Below the pieces are notes generated by a model, which was not told the origin of the DNA, searched no databases, and was given only the letters and a program-made list of their open reading frames with translations. Made by a program: the position numbers and the translations under genes. A stretch of DNA of 64,000 nucleotides. It comes from Hyaloscypha bicolor E (lineage: Eukaryota; Ascomycota; Leotiomycetes; Helotiales; Hyaloscyphaceae). Location of the stretch: assembly GCF_002865645.1 (NCBI RefSeq), contig NW_020194638.1:992001-1056000 (forward strand), in the 5' to 3' direction. Positions 27,428 to 36,516 of this stretch are shown in pieces; positions within the stretch are counted from its first letter, which is position 1, and every line of letters starts with the position of its first letter.

Positions 27428-28273
27428 ATAGAGATCTCTTTTCCTAAATCGAATATATTCTAGGTTCTAGTAAATAGAACTAGATATACTAATATTATTT
27501 ACTAGTTTTCTACTAATATAAGAGAGTTACTAGAAGTATTCTAGCTTTAGAACTCTATAATATAGCTTATAGTTTTAATATAGGCACTTTAGTTAAATTT
27601 ATAATTAATAGAATACTAGAAATAGAACTATTACTAGTAGTCTATACGAATTCGAAGTTATTATATAAATGCCTCATTAAATTAGGAACCTACTCGAGGA
27701 AAAGTATCTAATAATTAATATAATATATATTTTACGTAGATATATAAATAATAAGAATTATAGAAAGTTAAATAGATTAAGAGAGAATTAAATTCCTGCG
27801 AATTCTATAATAAAATCGAAGCTAATAAACGCGCTTAAGTACCGAATTAAATACAAATACTATATAATTAAATATAGAAAAATAAGTCGAGATAAATAAA
27901 ACAGGAAATAGATATATGAAATAGAAGAATACTTATAAGAGAGAAAGTTATATATACAAGACTATAGCCTAGTATGATATAACTAGAAACCTTAGAAGTA
28001 ATATAAAACTTATATACAACGTAATTTAGGAAATCTGGTACTAGCCCGGATTAAGGGAATTTACTATATTAATTAAAAGAAAGATACTATTTTTTATATA
28101 TTTTAGAGAGTTTCTAGTATTAGTATAGCTATTTCTTTAGAAGTCTATATATATATTAGACTCGGGATACGAAATACGAGATAAAGTAATAAGATATAGG
28201 TAATACGATATAGAATACGAGATATGTTATATAACCGTATCATCTTATTCAGATAATCAACTAGTAAAACTAG
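27415..28273 (-). repeat. Right long inverted repeat
   Basis: Inverted partner of 21,433-22,272. It is somewhat less mutated and keeps a number of CG pairs. The GC-rich island starts a few bases beyond its outer end. Confidence 0.7.
27946..27984. repeat. Palindrome copy 5 (in right inverted repeat)
   Basis: Diverged copy of the palindrome (centre GACTATAGCC) at the position mirroring 21,705-21,742. Confidence 0.7.
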
Positions 28274-28275
28274 GT

Positions 28276-28540
28276 TAGGGAGCGTAGCAGAGGAGGACAA
28301 CGAGATATAGCAAGCACGACCATAACACTACGCTGCCGCCGCGGCGGCCCCGGTACCCCCTCCCTTGTACCCCCGGGACCCCCTTGGATCCGCGTCCCCT
28401 CTATTAACGTCTCACGCGGACTCAACAGATAGGTAACCGAGCGCGGCGGCGCCGGGGTGCGCGATAGACTTATAGCTCTAGCGAGCATTTAGGAACCCCT
28501 TCTATACGCCGCCCTAGATACTATTACATACCGCTAAATT
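28276..28540. other. GC-rich island within the AT-rich block
   Basis: About 265 bp with many CG pairs and long G/C runs (for example CCGCCGCGGCGGCCCCGG near 28,336), sharply bounded by AT-rich DNA. It shows no sign of the C-to-T damage around it, so it was probably single-copy or too short to be recognised by RIP. The 72-codon minus-strand frame across it looks like chance openness in GC-rich DNA. I do not recognise it as a tRNA, rRNA or known gene fragment. Confidence 0.75.
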
Positions 28541-28970
28541 CCTATTTTTAGAATAATACACTTACTAATCTCTTATATACATGTTATTGCTATAACTATA
28601 TAATAGTATTATACTATTAACTAGTAAAACCGGACATTTATAAATATTTAATAAATACCCTTAAATACTTTTTTAATATACTATTAATAGTTAATATTTT
28701 TATGAATTTCTTTTTTTTCTTTTTTTATATATTGAAATAATAAATAAAAGTATATTTTAAAACTTATTAAATTTTTAATAAAAGAATATTTTAACTTTTT
28801 ATAATTAATAATATATTAAATATAAATATTTATTACTTTTATAAATTATAATTAATATTAAAGCCTTTAAATATTTAATTATTAATTCTAATTAATTCTA
28901 AGCTTTATAATAAATTAATAATAATATTAACCTTAATAAAATAACTAAAAATTAATTAAATTTAATTTAG

Positions 28971-29170
28971 TATTAAATTTTTTTATTAAATTTATATTTT
29001 ATTAAATTTATATTTTTTATTAATTTATATTTTTTATTAAATTTATATTTTTTATTAAATTATATTTTTTATTAAATTTATATTTTTTATTAATTTATTT
29101 TTTTATTAAATTTATATTTTTTATTAAATTTATATTTTTTATTAAATTTATATTTTTTTATTAAATTTAT
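28971..29170. repeat. AT-rich tandem repeat, unit about 20 bp
   Basis: Roughly ten imperfect copies of a TTTATATTTTTTATTAAA-type unit. Confidence 0.85.
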
Positions 29171-30224
29171 AATAATAAGAATATTAATTAAATAAATATA
29201 ATTCTATATTATATCTTTAAAGATTTTATTTTTATTTAACTTAATTAATATAAATAAGCCAGAAATTTATTTTATTACTTTTATTAAATATTAAATATTT
29301 ATAATATAATATTTTAAATACTTTTTCTTACTTTAAAATATTATATTATAAAGCTTTATTTTTAAATTCTTTATTTATAATTCTTGCTTTTTATAAAAGT
29401 TAAATTATAATATTTATATTATTATTTTAGTTATTTATTTATTTATTAGTAAATAATATTAGAAATTCGAATATTTATTAAAATAATTTGAATTTAATCT
29501 AAAAAATAATATTAGCTTTAATTACTTTATTATTATTAATATTTTCTATATTTCTAATAAGTTTAAATTTTATATTATTAATAAAAGTACTAGATATTAA
29601 ACTAATTAATAGCTTTAAAATATTAATATAATATATATTTGAATTATATTTAAATAATATTAAATTAATAATAATTTAGGCCTTTTTAATTAAATTATAA
29701 TAAATATTAAAATTAATTCTAATAATTCTAATTCTAAATCTAAACTTTATAATAAAACTAAAAGTAATATAAATATAATTTCTTTCTATTTTATTAAAAT
29801 ATAATAAAGAATATTTTTATAAAAACTTTAATATTAAAGTATTTCTATATTAAAGTAATAATTACTAAAAGCTATTAAATATATTACTAAAATAAATATA
29901 AGTTAATAATTATATATAAAATATATAGTTTTTTAATTTAAGCTAATTTAATATTTATATTATTAAGAACTTTTTAATAAATTATTTATATATCTAAAGC
30001 TTTATTATTTTTATAAGTGTTTTTAATAAAAGTATTTAAATATAGTTTATTAATTTTATTAATTTTATTTTTAAGTTTTTTCTCTTTTAATTATATATTT
30101 CTAAAAATATTAATTAGCTTTTTAATAATATTGAATTATAGCTTCTTTTATTTAAAAATAATATAATTATAAAGGTTTTAAATTTATTAAATTACTTTAT
30201 AACTTAAATATTTTTTATTCTTTA

Positions 30225-30233
<9 letters not shown>

Positions 30234-30306
<73 letters not shown>

Positions 30307-30307
30307 A
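30234..30307. repeat. ATA/TAT trinucleotide repeat forming a hairpin
   Basis: A run of TAA triplets turns into a run of TTA triplets, so the two halves are complementary and could fold on themselves. Confidence 0.95.
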
Positions 30308-30989
30308 TTCTTAATAGCTTTACTAATTTCTTTATTAATTTAAAGTTATATAAGCCTTTAAAAGCTAGAAATAGTCTTAATATATTTATATTATAATATA
30401 AAAATAAGAAAATAAAACAAGAAACTTATTGTTTTATTTTATAAGTTTCTAATTTTATTATATAATTATAAACTTCTTTAAAATTATTATTTTATTATTA
30501 TTAATAAAAAGCTTTTATTAAATTCAAAAAGTATTAAATCTTTAAGCTTTATTTTATTACTTAATTTAATATTTGAATTATTAGAATTATTCTCTATATT
30601 AGAGAATTTCTTATATTATTTATTAATAATTATTTAAATTATAGCTTTTTTTTTACTATAATAAGAATTATAATTAAATTAAAAATTAAATTAGTTTACT
30701 TATACTTTTAAAGGCTTATAAAAGTAGCTATTAGAAGTATTTAAAAAGGGCATTTAATTGGATTTATAGTTATTAAAATATTAATATAATTATAAAAGAA
30801 TAATTAATTTAAGAAAGTAGTTATATAATAACTAAAATAAAATAAAAATCATATAAAGTATAAATATATTTGCTTACTTAATTACGTGTATTATAACTTT
30901 CTTAATAATAAAGATATTATAATTTTGAGAATATAGAATTAATTTCTAGAGTATAGAGTATAGTTTTAATTAATACGATTTATATTAAT

Positions 30990-32487
30990 TAGTGTTGTAG
31001 TGGTTTTTATTTTTTTTTGTCGCTTTTGGATCGGACCGACTGTAAACCCTCTGGATCTCCCATCAAGACCCACAGACAAGAGTCGAACACTCGTCAGTAT
31101 TCCGCATATTGATGGGGCAGCACGACTCATTTGACTGGGAAAAAAATCGAAACCGTGACGGCTGGTCGCCGAAACCGAATACTTGCTCCAGAGTCCTTGG
31201 CCGAAAGCAGTACAAATTCCCTGAGATAGAGCGACCTCTCAGATCTAAGGATCTTGCCGCAAGGTGCGTCGCACATCAACGGCATGACTTACATTTCGGA
31301 GAGAAAGATTGTTGCACGATAAGAACTTTCGGCAATTTGACTCGGCAAACGGGAATGCAGAAACAGGCGAAGGATGAGAGGGAGGGACTTCTTCTGCTCT
31401 TGGCTAAGCCCCGAGGTTATTGAGACGTTCTTGTGGAGAAGGGAGGAGGAGCTGATGCTGATTTATGCTGAGAAATCGAGTGCACCAGCCTCTCTCTGAA
31501 CTGTGCACTTTTGGACATTTTTTACTCTCCCACCCCCTGAACCGGATTTTAATTGATTTTTGGTTCCCAGTACCTAATTAGGGTATCCCACCCCCTACTC
31601 CGTAAATAAAACGTGGCGTGACAAGGCTGGCACGGCCGTTCTGATACCGTAACCCTGGCTGCGCTATGGTTTTTTTGGGGGGAGGAATATTGACTTAGTC
31701 CGGCGAGATAGATGTATACGCAAGGAATAAGCCTCGATTTCGATTCGATAGCTTTGCGGTCCCCCCCTTGCAATCCACCCGCTCCGGCCTACCAGATGCC
31801 GGTAGAACCACGGAGCGGGGTTTGAGAAGAGGTCTGAGACACAAGACTTCCGATGGGGCGGTCGTCGGGAGGTTTCATGTTGGTGGACTGGCTGTTTCCA
31901 AGTGTGGAAGGCTTCTGGAAGGTCCGAAAAGCTTGGTATTTTCGACGACGGGATGGAAGAGAGGTCTCGAAACTGGGAAGGGGAAACTCAGAACTGACCG
32001 CGAGATAACGGCCATAAGATTCCAGCTCCCCCTCTTTACTACTTTCATATCTGCACTCGTATTCTCGAAAGGGTGCGTCACGCGGGCTGCGGGGATCTGA
32101 TTGGATTTCCGGAGATGAGATCTTGGGATTCCCTTGCCACAATTGCGTAACCTTCGGCACCAGCCGAATGAAGTGAACAAGGCGGGGATGTAAATGACAA
32201 TTGATACAAATATTCGGTGAGTAAACCTTGACAGTGATTTTTCCTTGGCATCAAAAGTCTTTGTTTCGTTTTCTTTGCTCTTATTTTGACTGAACTTGTG
32301 TCATAATTTGTGCTTTTCGGAATAGCTTCCTTCTTGCGGTGAAGTAAACAAAGCGAAGAGGCGAAGGGGAATCCAACCCATAATCTCCGAATCCGAACTT
32401 TATTTCAAGTCGATCAGCATCTCTTTGATTCTCTTACGCAGCAAACAACTTCAACTTCAATCTCATCACACCTCACACCTTTTCAAT
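30990..32487. other. Boundary region and promoter side of the phospholipase gene
   Basis: Base composition changes within a few dozen bases near 30,990-31,020, from almost pure AT to balanced sequence. The 1.5 kb up to the phospholipase start holds several short overlapping frames on both strands (for example 31,109-31,423 and 31,789-32,160) with no recognisable domain, which I take as chance. It probably contains the promoter and 5' untranslated region of the gene at 32,488. Confidence 0.6.
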
Positions 32488-34167
32488 ATGCGTTTCCCCA
32501 CATCAACGACACTGATCGTCACGGCTTTGGTCTCGCGAGGATTTGCCACCTACGCACCGATCTCAACTCCATGCCCCTCAACTTCTCTCGTCCGAACCGC
32601 AACCGGTCTTTCGGATGAAGAAGAAGCCTACCGAACAGCCCGAAAAGCGAAAGCTGATGTGGCCTTGGTCGACTGGCTTCTCAAGACCAACTGCGGGTTC
32701 GACACTTCTGGTGAGCTGCCTGCAGTAGCTCTCACAAGCAGTGGAGGTGGATTCCGCGCATTGCTCGCTGGAGCTGGTGTCATCCGAGCATTCGATGGGC
32801 GGGACAGCAACGTCAGCACCAGCGGTCTCTATCAAGGCTTGACATACCATTCTGCCTTGTCAGGGGGCTCTTGGTTGTTGTCTTCCATCATTGCAAATGA
32901 CTTTGCGACCATCAGCAGCTTGATGGAGATCTGGAAGCCAAATTTTGCAAATGGTCTCTTCAGTCCTGAGGGAAGCAATGCCACCGCAGTCTTTGCTGAT
33001 ATCGATACCGATATTGCCCTCAAGCAAGCGGCTGGGTTCAAGGGAACAGTCGCAGATGCTTGGTCCCGCCTCTTGTCCTTGCAATTGCTTCCAGGAGCCA
33101 ACTATGGCGCCGGCAACACACTGTCCGCCATCACCAGTCTCTCAAGCTTCGTCGACAACGAGATGCCCTACCCAATCATCACAGCCATGAACGTCGACCT
33201 CAGCGGCACCTCCTGCATCCCGCCCTCTAACGGCTCAATCTGGGAGTTCACTCCTTATGAATTCGGTACCTGGGATCCTGAAGTTGCAGCCTTCACACCC
33301 ACGGCCTACCTAGGCACATCCCTCTCCAACGGAATTCCTGTTTCTTCAAACTGCACAACCAACTACGACAACCTCGGTTTCGTGCTCGGAACCTCATCGA
33401 CCCTGCTCAATGACCCTACCATTGGCACCGCTGGATCCCCAGACCTGCTGTTGGCGAATCTGTGTACCTCGACTGCTACCTCGAACTCTACCTCTTCCGT
33501 CGATGAACTTACATTGGAGTTTAAGGAGGACATCTTCGCCCTGCTCGTCGAGATCCCAGACGTCACATTCACATCCGCAGCGGATTTATTTGCAACCTGG
33601 CCGAACCCCTTCTACAACCTCTCTTCCTCTCCTCTCGTCTCAGCCCAGGAAAACCTCGCCATGGTAGACGGCGGCGAATCAGGACAGGTGAACCCTATCT
33701 TCCCCTTCCTACAGCCAGCTCGAAACGTCTCTGTAATCATTGTAAACGACAACGATGGTGATACCGCTGCCATTTATCCCGATGGCGCAGAACTGTATTA
33801 TACCTATCTCGCCGCCTCGGCTGCTGGCTTGAGCAGGATGCCGTTTGTTCCGTCCCCGGATGTGCTGGTGGCGAAGAATATGAGCGATAGCCCGGTGTTC
33901 TTTGGTTGTGGAGATGTCAGTACGGCGACGGTGGTGTGGATTCCTAATGCGCCGCTCACGCCTGCCGGGGGCGTGATCGAGACGGCGCAGATGCAGATTA
34001 ATGAGACGCAGACGGAGAGTATGGTTGCTAATGGAGTGGCGGTGGGGAGCCAAAATGATAGCGCGGAGTGGGCTACTTGTCTTGGATGTGCGATTATGGA
34101 GGGGAGTGGGAAAAGGTTGCCGGAGGACTGTGCGGCGTGCTTTGGGAAGTATTGCTTTAAGCAATAG
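32488..34167 (+). CDS. Secreted lysophospholipase / phospholipase B
   Basis: Removes fatty acyl chains from phospholipids and lysophospholipids, outside the cell or in the secretory path. One exon, 559 residues from the ATG at 32,488; the frame is open 63 bases further upstream, but the stretch from 32,488 gives a proper signal peptide (MRFPTSTTLIVTALVSRGFA). The fungal phospholipase B (cPLA2-type) triad is visible: SSGGGFRA with Arg at about residue 90, ALSGGSW with the nucleophile Ser at about 125, and VDGGESGQ with Asp at about 394. There are many N-glycosylation sequons and a Cys-rich C-terminus. The usual G before the LSGG element is Ala. No GPI signal is evident, so the enzyme is probably released. 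It is the first intact gene after the AT-rich block. Confidence 0.95.
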   Translation: MRFPTSTTLIVTALVSRGFATYAPISTPCPSTSLVRTATGLSDEEEAYRTARKAKADVALVDWLLKTNCGFDTSGELPAVALTSSGGGFRALLAGAGVIRAFDGRDSNVSTSGLYQGLTYHSALSGGSWLLSSIIANDFATISSLMEIWKPNFANGLFSPEGSNATAVFADIDTDIALKQAAGFKGTVADAWSRLLSLQLLPGANYGAGNTLSAITSLSSFVDNEMPYPIITAMNVDLSGTSCIPPSNGSIWEFTPYEFGTWDPEVAAFTPTAYLGTSLSNGIPVSSNCTTNYDNLGFVLGTSSTLLNDPTIGTAGSPDLLLANLCTSTATSNSTSSVDELTLEFKEDIFALLVEIPDVTFTSAADLFATWPNPFYNLSSSPLVSAQENLAMVDGGESGQVNPIFPFLQPARNVSVIIVNDNDGDTAAIYPDGAELYYTYLAASAAGLSRMPFVPSPDVLVAKNMSDSPVFFGCGDVSTATVVWIPNAPLTPAGGVIETAQMQINETQTESMVANGVAVGSQNDSAEWATCLGCAIMEGSGKRLPEDCAACFGKYCFKQ

Positions 34168-36516
34168 AACAGGAGAAGGGAGGGGATCGTTGCTTTCTTG
34201 CACATGTTTTTAAATGAAACAGTGATATATGTTTAATACATGGTTAAAAGCTATGAGCTTCACTCAGGTCCTTGCCACAAAGACATGTCGACCAAGTCTC
34301 TTGTGCTTGAATGCCGGAGTGAGTGAGAGTAGAGGACGTGAATCTCTCATTGCATCCTTTTGGATGATTAGCACTTTTTCATCGGATCAAAAGGAACCTT
34401 TGGTCTGAAATTTTAAGCTTTCATCTGCACTTCACAGAACATCAGTGAAAATCAGATATGCAACGAAACATTTTAAATAGGAATTCACTACACCAGGAAG
34501 CTTTCATCCGAGCTTTGCTCAACATCAGTGAAAAGGATCCAAACGCAGATATGCAACGAATCTTTCAGCTTTAAGTTCACTCTTGACAACTGGTCAAGAT
34601 GGAACATTGATGGCAAGCTCATTGTCCAGAGCCACTTGGAACATTGAATCGATGTGCAACAAAAACCACCAGCTCAGAGCAATCATTCACCCTCTTAAAA
34701 CTATGACCGAGACGAACTCGAAGTTACCCTAGACAATCTCATTGTCCCAGACTAACCTCGAACATTGATACAACTGTGCAACAAACATTCTTGAGGCACG
34801 ATTCACTTGAAAGGCATTGTCTCTGAAGGTGACCGAGTCTAGCGGAGACCAAAGTTCGATCTCATTGCACCACATCATCCGTTCGAAAAGCTCATGAGCC
34901 AGTCCACGGTGCTCATCGGGGGAATCCCATCCTAGCCATCTCTTAGCGTCACCGCCCAGCCTTATTATCATCAATTCGAGACTGCAAGTGCAGAAGCCGC
35001 TGCACCCCATCGTCGACAACCGTCTTGTGTTCGTCTTGTGTTCGCAGAGAGGTGCCGGCAACTGCGTGTTCTCGAGGAAGGCGATAGATTGTATGAAGCA
35101 GTTGTACGAGGGCAATGCAACGTAGTAGTATTGGAAGGTCAAAGCTATAGGAACAGAGCTCCGAATACTCTGCGCGGATTCGTTGTCAGCAAAGCGCAAG
35201 ACAATGGTCCGGAGAGTTATGTCCTGGCTACCCCAGCGTCCTCCTAGCATCCTCAAGGTCCAGCCGGTCTAGGCCCAGTGGCGTTGCCGTGCTCATCGTC
35301 CTCCAACCTGGAATTACTGTAATTTCTGAGATGAATTTCAGCTGGTCTCGGCTCTCTCGCCGTGCTGGTGATGGGTCGTTTTGTGAGATGGCGTGGTTTT
35401 GTTTGCGGAGATGGAGCTCCGGCCTCCCTCAGAGCCCACTGTGTCGGCGAGGGTTCGCTTCTCTCTGCCAAATGGACGTTCCGCCTGCCTGGGTCCATCA
35501 CCTGCTGTGCAGCGAACGAAGTAATGGGCTCATGTAGAGTCACGGAACAGATGGATGGTGAGTGTGTGGTTCAAGGGACAAAAACGCATGTCTTGGAAAT
35601 TCCAAGCCGTGCGCACCAAAATGGACTCCAACCCCCCCCTGACATCGAAACAGAGCATCCCATTGGACCGGTGATGCCTCCGTTGTTTGCGCCAGAGGCC
35701 CATGGCAAAGTCAAAAGAGGTGTGCTGGGCTGAGCTGCTTCACAACATCGCTTCGCCATCTCGAGTGACACGGGCGCGCGAAAAGAGGCACCAGAGCACT
35801 TTCTGCCTCAAGTGAGAGCTTCCCATACCCGCTCCCCCATCCGACTTGCTCAGCAGCATTCTGTTTGTCTCCCAGACTCTCCCTCACGCTGCCCGCCTAC
35901 AAGTACCCGCCGGCCAGAATCCTGGTCCTGATATATGCCATCATCGATCCTGGCCCGGCAAGGTGCCGGTGCGCGTGGCTCTTTTATTCGCTCTTCCCAC
36001 CACCGGATCTTACATCCGGCCCAGTGACGACATCTGCCTGTGGCTCGCACTGGTGGTCGCAATGGCAAAGATGGTTTGGCATGCTTCACAATCCGGTACA
36101 GAGAGAGCTTCTCCTTGTCCTTCCACGGTCATGTCTCGCTGCTCCTACACCTCGAGCTGCTCTGGCCATCCAGGAATCGCCATTGTGGACTGACTCCCGC
36201 ATGACGCTGTTTTCTGCTCTACATTGCTATTCCAAGTCCCCACGAGCCTGCATGTTGCCCTGGCTATCCTCTCAAGCTCGCGAATAGGAATGGGAACGTC
36301 ACTGCGCACAAATATTTCAGATGCTTGCTTGTTTGAGACCCACGCCGCCCATCTCCATCACCACCGCGAGATTCCTAGACCTTCACAGGCGGTCTCGACG
36401 ATAACCAGGTTCCATTACTGCGGATTGTCCAAGTACACGGAGGACAATCTCGCAGTCCCTACCACCTGGTTAAGTGCACCCCCCGCGCCTAATTGCCTCA
36501 ATTCGCACAAGCTCCA
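34168..36516. other. Intergenic stretch with degenerate TGCAAC repeats
   Basis: No convincing gene. Between 34,370 and 34,800 loosely repeated segments occur: two share CATCAGTGAAAA...CAGATATGCAACGAA (about 34,438-34,470 and 34,523-34,560), and two share CTCATTGTCC...GAACATTGA...TGTGCAACAAA (about 34,618-34,665 and 34,738-34,778). Related words occur at 48.5-49.1 kb. The part nearest 36,516 is probably the promoter and leader of the transcription factor. A 175-codon minus frame at 34,729-35,256 has no domain that I recognise. Confidence 0.55.

Larger units (their letters stand above)
21433..28273. mobile_element. Candidate 6.8-kb DNA transposon with very long terminal inverted repeats
   Basis: About 840 bp at the left end (21,433-22,272) reappears inverted at the right end (27,415-28,273). 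Matches include the palindrome region, the TAGTACCAGATTTC block and the ATCGAATATATT block. The outermost bases read CTAGTTT...ACTAGTT in both arms. The interior is AT-rich with only broken frames; the longest intact piece is 77 codons at 23,902-24,135 (+), inside a longer degraded frame. I cannot name the superfamily, and no target duplication is visible. It could instead be two inverted copies of another repeat enclosing unrelated sequence. Confidence 0.55.
28640..30900 (-). repeat. Inverted, more heavily mutated copy of the 23-24.9 kb sequence
   Basis: The reverse complement of about 29,400-29,650 follows 24,160-24,560 closely, including the words around ATAGAAAATATTAATAATAA and the following CTAATATTAT block. 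The copy is more AT-rich than its partner and is cut up by tandem repeats. It therefore belongs to the same family as the other two copies. Limits are approximate. Confidence 0.6.

Noticed and set aside
28270..28488. 72-codon minus-strand frame in the GC-rich island
   Set aside because: Arg/Pro/Gly-rich and without any domain; openness is expected by chance in GC-rich DNA.
31109..31423. 104-codon plus-strand frame near the AT/GC boundary
   Set aside because: No recognisable domain, no splice context, and the region also has frames of similar length on the other strand.
31789..32160. Overlapping 101- to 123-codon frames on both strands upstream of the phospholipase
   Set aside because: Mutually overlapping and without family similarity; more likely promoter and leader sequence.
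34729..35256. 175-codon minus-strand frame
   Set aside because: Longest frame in the gap, but I find no domain, and it overlaps a region of degenerate repeats; retained only as a remark.
35362..36287. Several 115- to 140-codon plus-strand frames upstream of the transcription factor
   Set aside because: They overlap each other in different frames and are Ser/Pro/Cys-rich, as translated promoter DNA often is.
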